Shown here in pieces: positions 1 to 12,949 of a DNA stretch of 64,000 nucleotides. A model generated the notes under the pieces. The model was not told the origin of the DNA, did no database searches, and was given only the letters and a program-made list of their open reading frames with translations. A program made the position numbers and the translations under genes. This DNA comes from Phallus indusiatus. Lineage: Eukaryota; Basidiomycota; Agaricomycetes; Phallales; Phallaceae. The stretch covers positions 62,001-126,000 of the forward strand of contig JAQFWX010000099.1 in the NCBI GenBank assembly GCA_027605045.1. The letters run 5' to 3'. Position 1 is the first letter of the stretch, and each line of letters opens with the position of its first letter.

Positions 1-3000
1 CGGCTACGGTGAAAATTTCTTCATCAATAACTGTTTTACACACGCATTCAAGTGAAACTATTTGCCTTTTTCCGTCCATCAGCGGAATATGCATCGAGAT
101 ACACGACATCATGAAAATCAGCCATCTGGATGAAAAAAAAATAGAAGCAAATGTTTAGAATTGGAAAAATGACGCCAATAGAGAAAAAAGACTCACAACC
201 GATAGTAAATCAGCGTAGGCGCACATGTGGATGTCAGACGGAAGGTTCCATTTCGAACAGCACCACCACGTTTTGATGTTGAACGGAATTGGTGGCCCAC
301 GAATCAAAATGGCCGTGGCCTTACCCATTTGTGTAGAAATAGACCTGTCGTTGCAAAAGCAGTTTAGCCACGTCCGTCCACGATTCAACAAGCGACGAGC
401 TTGAACTTCAGGCATATCTGGCGGTGGTTCATACGTATATTGAGGTCGATATAGTTCAATATCTATGGCAATACTGAAAGAACTTCTAGTTAAATACTTC
501 ACGTGGGCGACTTACGTACCGAATTGCTAATCCAAGAAATAGGTAGGCTCTGTCGGCTATGAAGGTTTGCGAAGGTGGCATGTGAACGCCTAGTAATAGA
601 AAGGCCTGAGTTGTCTCAACGGTTTTAGAGCCATGTATGGCCTGTCCCGCGGCGTCCTTGGCGTATTCGAGCAATGTTGGATAGAGTTCAGGTCGTTCTG
701 TATAGTGTTTTGACGCGACCGCGCAAACTGACATAGGCGAGTTAGATCACATGAAAATCATGATAGTTCCGGTAACCCACTGGTAGTAAATAGAAAAATA
801 CTACTTTGAAGAACTCGGACGGGTGTATGAATAACTGGATCACAAGCTGAGAAAACCATCTATAGAAAGAGATTCTATAAGTATATCTGACGCGGAGGTT
901 GTTTGCTCACATTCATCCTATCAAAAAATCTACAGAAAACCCCACAATAAATGATAGCTCAAAATAATATACAAGTCACTTACATATCGAACAGTTTGGT
1001 AGCGTCTCTAGACGTAATAATATTTTTACTCAGAATGGGCGGGAGACGGTCTTGAGGGATATCTTCAAATGATCCACCATCGCGTTCACCAAACAAATAA
1101 GCCCGGGTAGCTACGAGGTGTTTTTTTTGAATCGCCAACAATCCTCGATGGAAAACAAAAAGGTAAAGATGTACTCACCATTCAATATGTGATCACTGTC
1201 CAATACATGATCACCGTCTTCTTCAATCTCGTCCATCTCTTCAATACTAACTCCAAAGTCGATCTTAGATGTTTTATCATTCCATGCTTCCTCATAGTCT
1301 CGTTCATGCTGAGCTTGTGATCCCTTTTCCCACTGAGAATGACTAAATTCAGCACCCTCCCGACGGGTTTGGATAGCTTGAACAGGTTGAGCATAATCAA
1401 ATTTTATTAGTCTTTCGGTAGCTTCTGCTATCCATTTCTCTATCTTCGCATCCCTTTTCGTCCGTGATGTGGTTTTATCTAGGACAGGTAAAGGTGGAAG
1501 ATCAGATAACGAAGGCATGGCGCGGGAGGGGCTTGGAAGATCGAGAGAAGGGTTGAGCTGAGGATAGATGTTTACGGGCCCAGGGTAACGTGGACCAGAC
1601 GACGAAATCTGGGGCATGAACGTATGGGAAGAGGGAACGTGACTCGTTGAGGATGTAGGTACCGATGGGGGCAATGATGCTCCGCTATGGCGTACGTTCG
1701 CCGAAACAAAAGTGTTCCCGCTTGTGGGTATGAGTTGAAGGAGGCAATCTAACAGTCTTCCAGAACACTCATCATTTCTCCGTTCAAGTTCGCTTTGAGA
1801 TCTGAAAAAGGATGGTTGGCTTGAATGGAAGGTATTGTAACGGACATCGTCACTTACGGTGGCGGATCCCTTTTCTTCCTTCCTGATACACGACAGTCTA
1901 ATTTGTGTAGGATGCAGCGCTCGCATCTAGACGAATGTTGACCAGAAGCTGAGTCACGATACGAAGATATGTAATCGGCTATTGGGTCCGATGACTGTCC
2001 CGATCTTGTGGTCTTGTTTGGAAAAACACATCGGACCTTCGATTGTTTGCATGCGTCACAAGCACTTGGGCTGTTTCCATGAGTTTGTAAGTCATCCACC
2101 GACGATTGAGAATGAAAAGAGCACACATTCTGGGACCTCCAACAACACCCTTTCTCACCTCCTCTTTTGGATACTCATCCATTTGTCGCTTTTGGGCTGT
2201 CAACTCGGCTGCGTCAAGCTCCTTCCCTTTCCCGTTGCCGCTCTTCGCCACAGGGGATGAATGAGTTTGACTGTCATTATACCAGACTTCATCATCATTG
2301 TTCGAACCGTTGCCATCTGCTGACCCACGAAAGGTGCTACTCGAAACACTTCGTTGCATTGGACCGGCAGGTGGCTCCAAACGAGAAAACGAATGTGTGT
2401 TTAGATTAGTATGGGATCGCGGTGATGAATGTGCAATTATTTCTGGCACGTTGGGCGGCCCGTGTGGCCTAGCGGTAGATTCCTGACTCCATGCGGGAGA
2501 TGATAAGGAAGGTAGAGGGCGGATCGGTCTTGTACTCAGCATGGATGTGGAAATGGTCAGATTTTCATGCAAATCTCCGACAGAATGACCGCTGTGAAAG
2601 ATTCACCCATAAGCAACCAATCAAGAAACTCGTTTTTTGTTGAATTTGAAATCGAATCAAAAGTTACGTACTGCCTTGACTGAGCGCTGGTGGCAAAGAC
2701 TGTAGAATCCAAATGCGAAGCTGGCAAGCTGGTATAAGAATTTGGAGCTCGTCGAATTTCAACTGAACCAGCCGTTGGTAATAAAGTAGTGAGCTGATGG
2801 TTCTGGTAAACATGAGGAAAGGAATTACCTCTCGGTTTGGAAGTCAACGGCAAATGATTACCACCGGCCTCCGAGCAGTCATTAGACGCCACATGGGATC
2901 GAGAGAATGTTCCGGTATTATGAGCGGAAGAGTTACTTCCGGAGCCGGATACCAACATTGACGAAGAGATACTAGAGGTTACAAGGGTGAGAGTATCATT

Positions 3001-3369
3001 TCCCTGAAAGAGCATAGGATTTTGCTGCGAGGTGATTGTGGTATTAATTACGTTTTCAGATGTACGTTGTGTACGAGGCTCCATACGGGGTTGCTCGACC
3101 TTTACTGTCGGTGAACAAAAGTCCGAGTGATCACCTATAGGTAACCCAATGGAGAGAGCCGATAAGCTGTAGCGATGCTCTTGAGGTGATGATTGATCAA
3201 CACTAGTGGCATCGTAAGGTTTACCGGCATTAACGCCGGAGCTGAGAAAAGAACAATGTTCAAGTTCAGCTTCTTCGGGCCTTTCACGTCTGGCAGAAAT
3301 GAGATCAACTCGTAAATTTGGATTCGTGTAATGACTTTCGACGTGAGAGCGCAAAAAACTATTGGACAT
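1..3369 (-). CDS. Zn(II)2Cys6 transcription factor with fungal-specific MHR domain, C-terminus cut by window edge
   Basis: Fungus-specific nuclear regulator that should bind DNA through a binuclear zinc cluster. The start is taken at the ATG at 3369, followed by a Ser/Thr/Pro-rich N-terminal region. An 80-nt intron (about 2594-2673, GTACGT...CACAG) joins it to a second low-complexity exon. The cluster, CDACKQSKVRC ... CERCILHKLDC, lies at about 1.9-2.1 kb, followed by a helical linker (SQSELERRNDE). The fungal_trans domain follows over several exons at about 0.2-1.05 kb: ATRAYLFGER, SACDPVIHTPVRVL, VCAVASKHYTERPELYP, RAYLFLGLAIR and RTWLNCFCNDRS, all typical of this fold. The loop between the third and fourth cysteines is unusually long (34 residues as read). 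The join just before the cluster needs either a 29-nt intron or a frameshift. The general architecture resembles PrtT-like regulators, but the target genes cannot be inferred. The last exons lie beyond base 1. Confidence 0.88.
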
Positions 3370-6300
3370 CGTATGCCGCCCCAGAAGCTTGAAACTGGAG
3401 GCCAAGCCTTGAAAGGTATCGGAACAACCTCTGCTAGGGTCCCCTAAAAATGAAAACGATCCGCTAAATTGTTGTTAGACTTTCGCCAGGTCGGATAGTT
3501 TTTAGTAGTGCCTATTAACGAGCTGTACCAACCTTTTCGCCTGGTTCAGACATTATAAGTATCGTCCCTCAGGCAAAAATGTACACTGGTAAATATCTTA
3601 CCCACTTTAGCAATCCCGCGCTGACCTTATCTGGTAATAACAAAAGGGGAAAATAAGGATAACGAAATCAAGACTTAAGAAATCTGAAATACTACCGACT
3701 TTGGACTTAATAAACGCCACTTGAGCGACTTTTGTAGCTTCACAAGATGCACTTTGGTCGGCGGACGAGAGCGACGGATGCCGTAACTTGATTGAATACT
3801 GGAAATGATTCAAGTTGAGGATCACGAATAGGTGCTGGACTCGTCAAATATAGCTGTTCCAACGCAGCGCTTCTGACACACTAGACTAAAAGTTGAGAGT
3901 ACGGTGAAGAACTATAGATGGAGATCCTCAAACTCGAAAAACATACTTCGTCGGACGTGCGTATATCCTAAATTTGCTGTGTTAGCGGAATTCTTGGGTT
4001 GTGCGCTGTGACTGCAGCCGATGTTCTTTTGCCAGGCGTGGAATACAAGCAACGAATTAAGAAAAAGGGTGGATCAGAAAGGCAAAATGGACAACCTCGG
4101 ACGTTGGTGAGATCAATAGTTTTATAACAGGGTTGCTGATTTGAACGAGCATCGCTCTGGCTGATTGACACCGGCCACAGTAGAGTATGCCATCTCCCCC
4201 AAGAAATGATTTTCAATTTTAAAAAAGCTGCCAACATGTTTGTTGGGCTTCTGCTGGTCTCACTTCAAGTGCTATGGCCATCATCAGCGCATTTATAAAT
4301 CAGGGGCGCAGTTGAACCGAGTCGGACTATTGCACATCCCGGAAAGCATCTTCCTACTTCTAGAATCTCGAGCTTATCTTCTTTCCAAGCGAAAACATCT
4401 CTTCAGAGAAAACGCTACATATAGATGTAGCGAACTAAGACATTCGCTCGGCAAGCAACAGTTGATACATGGAAGCGGAAAATCTCCCTGAAAACGACGC
4501 GAAACATTTTGAAGTCCAGTATGTCGTTGGAGCCATCGACGGCTTTATGACAAATGGCAGACCATGGCGCGCATCGTTCATAGGAAACCGACTTTTCCGA
4601 ATGGAGCTGGTGACTGGAATAAGTCGCTAGAGCTGCCACAATGGTGATGGTTTCAAAGACAACCATGCTCCACTGCTAGGATGGTTTAAGCCCATGAGTG
4701 ATGTCGATGAGTGTTTGTGATTAGTGTATCGATTAGTGATTGTCCACCAGGTCCAGCACGAACAGCGTTCAGTTTATTTTGAAAATCCCGAGTAGTATGC
4801 GGACAGAATTGATCGTTCAATATCACAGCCATCATAGGAACACATGGTGTGTTCAACATCTATTTAGAACATGATGTGGTAAACTGATGGCCACAGAGGA
4901 TTTCCGCTGACAACAGAAATTCAAAGAGGACATCATGAGAAAAAGAAGCACAGAACATCTGAGAACGGTGCAATCCTTGAATACGTAGCCTCTTGTCGGT
5001 ATGGATTGCGGCGCAGCTGAAGAACATTTGAGATATTTTAATGATAATGCCTTCCGCCGATCGAGAAACAAGTTCTGAACATGAACACGGCGATTTGTAG
5101 TCCGTGCTTTCACGGATAGCCGGCATTGCTAGAAGCCGCTGCAGCCTATAACCACAAATTTTGACAGTTCGTAATTTCAAACTGTATTCCTGAGAAAAAT
5201 TTAGATATAGAGCAAGCACGAGGAAGTTTTAGGATAGTAATATTTGGAGGTCTTCGCGTTGTCGTCAACTTGGATTTGAGCGCTTCAAACTCCGAATCAT
5301 ACAGTCAGATATCATAATTAAATACCCAGTCCCTACTTGCCCAACTGCTACGTAGTTCCCAAAATTACTCACTCCGACGAACAATATTGTGTTCCCCTTT
5401 AATAGTCTACTTCTATTGGAGTTCACGAGAGCCGAGCTTTAGCGAGTTTATTTCATGTTATGCATTATTCTTTGAACGTATACCAAACCTATACTACTGA
5501 GAATTGTTCCAGTAAGTATTCTTATGATATTTGCTTCTCGGATTTTCGGAAATTACCTATTTACATATGTCCCTATAGCCTAGCGGATCATCCTGAAAGG
5601 TTCGATATTTCTCTCACAATTCACTTTTCGCCAGTACCGAGTGACCGATACTTGCATTAATTGCTTATGTCGTTAATGTAATTACTTCTAGAAGCGGAAG
5701 CTTCTGAAGAGCTGGAAATATCTGCGTAAACGTCAACGATGGTACCTGCAGGTCGTGCCCCACTTGAAACCCGGTTACCGAACCATCTACATCCTCTCAT
5801 GAACCATAGTTTGCCTAAACGTTTTGTGTCTTATATCACAGGATGAATCCTTCTCCCGTTTTGTATCATTTGACCTGAATGAGAATCAGTTAACCCAGGT
5901 TAGTGCTCGTTATCGCATGTCCTTAGACTCTGGGCTTTGGCACTTTCTCTTCCGTCCGTATTGAATTATGTTATCACCATCTTGGCAGCTTGCTTCTTAA
6001 AGCATGTATTTTTGACGTTGCCAAATTACCAACGCTTTTCCGTTTTCGAGTAATGAATGGGTTTTTTAGGGTTGTTTTGCATCGTCGTGCCTGTCAGAAA
6101 CACGAACGTTCTGTGTTGTAAGGACATTATAAGCACGGTTCGCATTCAATTATGAACCATTTGCGTACGTACCCTCAAATTAAGCCACTCAGTTTATTCC
6201 GTTGTTCCTAGCCAACGTTTCAATACCTCGCAGAACTAGGGTCGTCAACTTGGCTAAGAAAACGATTCAATTGGGTTTGATAAAACCTGAATAACAAAGA

Positions 6301-8295
6301 CAATCTGCATCGTGGTCTAGAGCTTTTGATGGCTCAATGAAGCTCATTGATCAAATTCACTCGAGGATCCGGATTTCGAGCCCTAGTGACATCACGGCTG
6401 GTTCTATTAGTGTGTATCAAAATGGTGCCTTTACACCAAGAGTCTATGTACCCAGTTCTAAACATCCCGAACATCACAAAACACTTCTTTTCATAGCCCC
6501 TCGGCAAAACGTTCAAGGGTCTGTCAAGTAACAGCGTGCATTGGGTGCCAGGGAATTCCCAGAAAAGGCCGAGAGGTGGGTGCCATGATTGAGTGAAGCC
6601 GGCCCTCTAAGAACGACCTTTCTTGTTCTATTGCCATATTTGTAGACATCGGGCCTAGCGGCTTGTTCCTAATTATATGTGCGAGCTATAAGCTCTCGTG
6701 CGGCCTTTTTTTTCAACTGAGTGAAATCTTTCGAAACAAGGGTAAAAAAAAAGCGACACGTGGAGATATTCGGATTAGTATTTACTTCCACTCTTCGTCC
6801 TGGTTTCTTCTAGTCGCTTCGCTCTGAAGATGTACCCTACATCTCAGCCTTTCAAACTCCAATGTTCTATGAAAACTTAGGAGAATGGTAGACGAAAGGG
6901 CATTGATAGTTATTAGATGAATTCAGTTACCAGAAATTCTTCCACGTACTATTACTAGTAAACCTGTGTCAAGGCCCCTGCAGATCATAACACCATTCGT
7001 CATGAAAACAGGCGACAATATCAGACTTAGTCATGGGTTAAGACTTGAGCTAATTCTCGGCTTAGCATTACTCAGGAACATGCCCGACGGAGGCCTGCAG
7101 GACTAAGCACAATTTATGGGGGAAGGTCTGGATTCTAGAACTTCTAGTCTTCCATCCGGGCTTTTACTTGACTTTCCGATAAAAAGTTTGATAGCTTCAC
7201 AAAATGTGCTTCGCTCTTTCAAGGCAGTACGTCATCAGGGCTTCTCAGTCATAAATCAAAGATGGCACTCCGCACACCATCAGGACCTGTACGGTGCGAG
7301 TGCAAATAAGTCATACTTACGGCTCATTCTATTATTGAGCTTTTATATCCACATAAATTTTGGGGATCTCTTAGTATAGGGACGACGTCGACGAACAACA
7401 CTTTAAGCAAGTAATACTTTATTGTCTGGAGTGCGACGTGGTCTTCTTTGTAAATAAAAGCCAATCGAGATATACAACACCTTAAACCATTTTGGTGTTT
7501 GACATTCATAAGAGTTTAATCTAGTTTAATTCGCTCTAGACCAGGGTCGAAGTTTTGAAGCAACAAAAGAAGTTCGTCGCAGAATTGGGGCAATAACTGT
7601 CTGACTTTTGGCGATTAGATCATTGATAAGATTGCGAAGGCAATATATTAGGCGCGTGTTCGCGAACCGTGGCCACAGCGGGCTGTAAATCGGGGTGACT
7701 GTCTGCACATATTGAACGCTCGGCTTCCCGTGTGTTTCAGGTTTTTTCTGTGGTCGGTTCTGTGTTCGGCAGGTTTATATTATCAGTGTAGTCGAAGATA
7801 GCATGGCCAAATCTACGTCTTCTAATACTGCCGACCACGGGGTTTTTATTTTAGGCGTTTGAGCTTAGTACAGCTCCAAAACACATGTCTTTTTGATAAG
7901 AATTAGATTTTTCATTTGAAGTAATGAGGATTTAGTCAAACCTGCAAAACAAGTCACAGAAACGAGTTAAAGTATGATCGGGGCTAGTTTAATAAAAATC
8001 ACCCCTTCTCATGTTGAGTCATTTAGACCGCATGCAGACTTAATTCGTAAATACCATTGTCGACTTCGTCGAGTTTATCGGCAATTTATTCAATGACGTC
8101 GACAAGTGCTTGCCTTGAGGCTGGGAACGTCCTACTAATCAGCCAAGACTGTAGTCCAAGAATATATTTCCATCCGGAGCTCGATGCTCGGTTTCATTCG
8201 TGAAAAAAAATATGTTGCAATTGTATCATAGCCTATGAATCAATGAATTCATATAATAACACTATCATAACATAAAAGAGTTTTTTGGGAATTGT
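3370..8295. other. Long stretch with no supportable gene
   Basis: Nearly 5 kb between the start of the zinc-cluster regulator and the end of uL14. Only short open frames are present on both strands (the longest is about 119 codons at 4860-5219, minus). None resembles a known family or links to a neighbour through convincing splice sites. A small minus-strand frame at 4415-4666 opens with a hydrophobic stretch but cannot be extended. The right half of the stretch is AT-rich. The part just above 3369 presumably holds the promoter of the transcription factor. Confidence 0.5.
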
Positions 8296-8916
8296 TTATA
8301 CGACAGTACCGGCATTTGATGCGATACGGGGCCAGAGATCCGCCTAAAACAAAAGTTGAGGGCCAATGGATGACAACATCCGAAATCGCAGGTAACTTAC
8401 GCATTCTTTCGCAACGGGACCAGTAATAGCAGATCCTTTCATTTCGCCTTTGGGGTTTACGATGACACCAGCATTATCCTTTTTCCGACATAAGTTTGTT
8501 ATCGATGTGTATTATTTTAACATACCTCGAAGTAAAGGAAGACACCATCCCGCCGACGCCAGGCCTTCCGCTGACGTATGACAACGATAGGCATGGCTAG
8601 CAAATCAAATGAGGACGAGCCTTGACGAGATAAAACAAACTTACTCTTCTTCCTCAATTCTGGCTTCCCTTTCTTAACAGATGCAACAACCATATCGCCA
8701 ACACCAGCATCAGGCAGTCTGTTCAAATGCGATCCAAAGCGCATGGCTTCTATAAGGTAAAGTGTTTTTCCTCCACTGTTATCCGCACAGTTGATTACAG
8801 CCCCCGTGGTCAGACCAAGACTGAGACGAAATTTGCTACCAGCAGCACCAGCACCTATGGATGAACAATGAGCATCATCTAGCAATGCAGAAGCCCAACG
8901 TACGGCGTTTTGACAT
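8296..8916 (-). CDS. RPL23: 60S ribosomal protein uL14 (L23)
   Basis: Cytosolic large-subunit protein uL14, located near the factor-binding side of the 60S subunit. The first exon is only 13 nt (MSKR plus one base, ATG at 8914-8916), followed by an intron ending CATCCATAG. The second exon gives [20 protein letters not shown] and then [21 protein letters not shown] third exon reads [21 protein letters not shown] fourth begins [20 protein letters not shown], and the last gives [15 protein letters not shown] before TAA at 8296-8298. All four introns have GT-AG ends. The reading covers the whole family sequence of about 140 residues. One stretch, [17 protein letters not shown], is less conserved than the rest. 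Short first exons and intron richness are common for ribosomal protein genes in basidiomycetes. Confidence 0.97.
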
Positions 8917-10531
8917 ATTGTTTCGTTTTGAGGGAGTAAAAGTTAGGGTAAGTGATTCTTAACGTAAGCAAGAACTGTACAGTTCAAAATTTGTGATTAC
9001 ATAAGATTATATATTCTCACGGCGCTACAGGGCGTCACTTCTTATTCTAGTAATCATATTGTAATCAATTAATTCTCAAGCGAGTTAGACAAGCACTCGC
9101 TGTTTTGAGTACTTGTTCGCTTCAGGTGATCTTTTAGCAAAAATACTTGATTTTCCGAACTCCTGAAAATTTGTCTCAGATGTAGTGAGTCGACCTTGGC
9201 AGGAACTGACCTAGTTACGTACAACGCACTACTCATTATAGACAAAAGTTGACACCCAGAGTAGGAGCACATCGATTTCGAGAGATTGAATGACACTTGT
9301 CTTGGGTGTTTTTATTTACTCAGCCCACAGCAAACAAAGCCACGAGGTTCCAAGCTCGGAAGAAATTTCTCCGGTATATTGAGCCCCAAAAACCGATTTT
9401 GGGCTGGACAGCGACGCTGTCATCGGATAGCAGATCGTATAAGTTGTTGAAGATGCGCATGTCTATCTTAGTCTCTTGTCGTAATCTTCCTGTCCAGAAT
9501 CAGAAGATCATTATCTTGAGAGTATCAGGGGTGCAAACTGTGAGGGGTCTTTCGAAAAAGCCACCATGGCGTCGTGCCTTTAGTAATACATGCTATTATC
9601 CTTTTTGGGATCGTTCACAACTGCAGTAGTAAACTCTCACGAAAGCTTCCCGATAAATCTCAAATATAAAAGAAAACGTCCAAGAGATAAGCGGCCGGGA
9701 CCGGTCTGGGATTTGAACCAAAAGATCATGTACATATGCACTACGTGTGCTACTACTTACTTAGTCTTAACTAACTTAAACGCTCAGCAAGGTGGCGCTA
9801 CCTTCGCACCATCTTACGATGATTCTTCTTTTCAAAAACTAATCGCTTTTATAAGGACTGCTGTCAGCGAATTTCGATATTGCCAATGTCACCGAAACAG
9901 TGATATCTTGAGCGGTTGTCACTGTGTGAAGCTAAGAAGGTCGGCTGCTACTGGCTTTCCACGCTCACTGATTCAGATCTAATTTTTTCCAGGGAAAAAA
10001 AATATTAATATTCATCGACAAAAAGAATTCGCCGACATATTAGTATACAGCGGAATATCGTGTTCGTCCTTTAGATAGGAACGACTAATGGCTTTCATAC
10101 TTTTGACTTGTACCGGTGATGTCGGCTCTGTAGTGAGTAGATCACCGAAGTCCATCTTTGTTCCAGACCCCCACGATCATACTGCAGTTCAAAATTGTAC
10201 ACATTTTGCGCATGCGACAGATTACCACCCCAAAGTTAAGGGGAGTGCAGGTGTTTTGCAGTGTGTTCTCTTCCAAACAGGTGTCGAGACTACATAACAC
10301 AAAGTGCCTGGTCTCGCCATCAATTTTCATTATATATCCATTCAGCACAGGACCTTGGCTCGCACTCATCCCCTCGTCCAGGCTGTTTCCATCCTTGACC
10401 TGCGGAATAGGGACCATATTTGTATCCTACAAAAAGCTCAAAACACGCAGTCTTGTCATACCCTCCCCCCTTTCACAGAAAAGGACACTCACTTCTTCTA
10501 TCTCACTCTCAGAGCTGTTTCCTCTCGTCTC
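8917..10531. other. Intergenic region between divergent uL14 and TEA-factor genes
   Basis: Shared upstream region of two genes pointing away from each other, so promoters of both should lie here. The 200 bases before the TEA-factor ATG are rich in C and T, as is common upstream of fungal start codons. Open frames on both strands (for example 9297-9629 and 9590-9982, plus) show no recognisable protein. A tRNA-like T-arm match near 9705-9720 does not fold into a full tRNA. Confidence 0.5.
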
Positions 10532-11468
10532 ATGAGCACGGTTCCCTACTATGATCACCAAGCCTTGGAATTCGCCAAAGGAACTTTGGAACTTCGCAAG
10601 CAGCGTAATCGAAAGCGTACGGTGACCGGGGAATACGTTTGGTCCGAAGAAGCTGACCTGGTGTTCGCGTTGGGTAGGTTAAATATAAATATATATCCGC
10701 TAAGTTTTTCATCTTCATCTTAACAACTTCTCTCTCGACTCAGGTCTCATCGAATGGACCAAGAATCCTTCATGTCGAGCGGGGGAAAGACGATCCTTTT
10801 TCTTGGAACGCTTCCTTCGTGAGCGCGGAATTATCAAGACTCGCAAGCAGATAGCGTCGCGTCTTCAGGTCCTCAAAGGAGAATGGAATAATACGCCATG
10901 TACGTGTGGTAATTCATCTGCGAGCCGTCATGGGATCCACCCTTGAACTCACCCCTGAAAATTTATAGATCAGGATCTTCTACGAAACCCCGAAGATACT
11001 ATTGAATCAATGCGAAATTCTATTACACCGCCCCTACAAGACTATAAAACCCCATCGAACAACCCCTTGCTAACGGCTGCAACGAAACACCATTCGCGAG
11101 CGTTGCTTCAAGGCGGGAATGTCTCCTCGGTCCCTGTTCCGTCGACGACATCCCTTAATGCCGGACAGTCTGTGTATCCCTCATCGTATTTGGAGTCACG
11201 ACAGAGCAGTCATCCGGCATACAGCATGTCTTCATACGGAACAGCGACTTACTCGGAAACTCGCGCTGAGGCCCATCGGTATACCAACCCATACTCAAGT
11301 GCAAACAGTGGGGGCGAAAATGCAGGATCATACACGCCCCACACTGAAGTGCAATCGCCAGATTACCACGTCAATTTAACTTATGGGATGGCACCGCAAC
11401 ACGACCTCGCCTGGTCACACAGGGACTATTATTCTGGCTTGACAGATTCGACATCGCCATCTTATTAA
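10532..11468 (+). CDS. TEA/ATTS-domain transcription factor
   Basis: Predicted nuclear DNA-binding regulator of the TEA (TEF-1, TEC1, AbaA) family, which in fungi often controls development or morphogenesis; the role here is inferred from the family. Three exons are read: 10532-10673, 10744-10899 and 10969-11468. The introns begin GTAGGT and GTACGT, and the protein is 265 residues. The TEA domain spans about residues 35-93: a basic lead-in (LRKQRNRKRT), the first helix (YVWSEEADLVFALGLIEW), a variable loop, and the recognition helix KTRKQIASRLQVLKG, which is the most diagnostic segment. After the domain comes YQDLLRNPEDTIESMRN, then a long Ser/Tyr/Pro-rich tail with no evident fold, a plausible activation region. 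It is the only intact gene on the plus strand. The ATG follows a pyrimidine-rich leader. Confidence 0.9.
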
Positions 11469-12949
11469 ATCGATTTGTCGAGGCATTTGGCAGGAAGCTG
11501 CCAGACGGCTTCATCTCTCACCGCGGACCTTCAGCTTGTGTATTTGAACTTTTGTATCCGTATTGTATATGTTCTGCTTTGCTTTGCCTGGACAATAACC
11601 TATAGTATATATGACTCAGAAAGTAATAACGCGCTCACCATCCTAGTCCTAAATGTAGTATTGTTGTTTGTGACACAAATCAAATCAATCTGAGATCACA
11701 TAATCAGCTAACATGATCAAAAGGCAATTAGGGTTTCTCTTGAATTGATTTGTCAAGCGAGCCGGCAGAAATACATCAAATACATCTGAAATGAAAGTAC
11801 AATCGATATAACGACTGACACGTGAAACTCAGACACGGCATTTGTTACCATCTGGGATACTCCAATAGAAACTTTTTTTCCGACCGGGGACCTATTTTTT
11901 TTTTTGAAAAATTCATTTGCTAATAAATTTAGAAAATCGAATTTCTCTTCTCACTCTTCGCTTTCACCTCATATGACATTGTTTCGCCGGGGTTCGCGGA
12001 ACCCATGATCCTAAAATATCATCACAAGGTCGGAATGTCCCTGACTGGATCTGTACTAATTTCTATATCCTTACGCCTCAAGTTCTCTTGTACGTGGCGT
12101 CGCGATAGTTAAAAGGCTTTGTTATGAATATCTACTGTTTGTTTGATTGATTTGTTTGAACAATTTGAATTTTGTCTGATAAGCCATTGCACAGAGTCAC
12201 TAGTCACTAACGATCGTTAGCAGGTAGCCCTGGACCCCATCCAACGAATCAATTTATTCATGTAAAATAAACGACTTATCATATACAATTTCATGTCAAG
12301 CACGATATTAAATGGTTTTTTTGCCTTGTCGTCCAGGATACTCTTTTACCGGACTCCACCCGTTTTGGCTCATCCAGTGAAGCCCGTGCTCATGTATTTT
12401 TCCCATAAATCAACCGTTGATAGGTGTAAAAATTGGAGCGGATATTCGAGTTTAAATATCCAACGCGAAGCCTCAATTTTCAATAAACGATTTGAATCAC
12501 GGACACGCCCTCGTGTTCCGTTGGCACACTCTTAACACCACCAATCTCTTGGGACATTTTTTTACAACCGTCGCGTTCTTCTGCATCAGGGAAACGTTTC
12601 AAGGAAAGCGGACGCCTTCCTCTGGAAAATCGCATGTTTTTGAATGTCTATCTCTTACGGCAACTATTGAGCAAGCTGTATGACAAATCCCGAGCTGTCC
12701 TCATCGAGACTTCTAACATGTGGTTGATGAGTGGGTGTTTTTCTATATGTATTATTTTGGAAAGAAAATATACTATTTCTATAGCGACATATCTACATGA
12801 TATAGACGACATGCATGATCATCCCTGTGGTTGGTCCGAAACTTGCTGCGGAACTGAGAGGTTTCCTGGGGGTTTCAGGATCCTGAGGCCTGAAGGCCTG
12901 AATGTTGAGCTACAAGGTTTCTCTCCTAGGTTACCTGGCTTTTGAATCT
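11469..12949. other. Intergenic, AT-rich, no gene seen
   Basis: The 3' flank of the TEA-factor gene followed by AT-rich sequence. Several short plus-strand frames (12293-12535, 12492-12683, 12634-12945) are not convincing. A small inverted repeat (GGGTTC-GCG-GAACCC near 11993) and a palindrome-rich patch near 12877-12902 are present. Confidence 0.45.

Noticed and set aside
9695..9790. tRNA-like sequence on the minus strand (GGTTCAAATCCC with a D-loop-like AGTTAGTTAAG)
   Set aside because: The T-stem does not pair, and no acceptor stem or anticodon arm can be formed, so it is at most a chance match or an old remnant.
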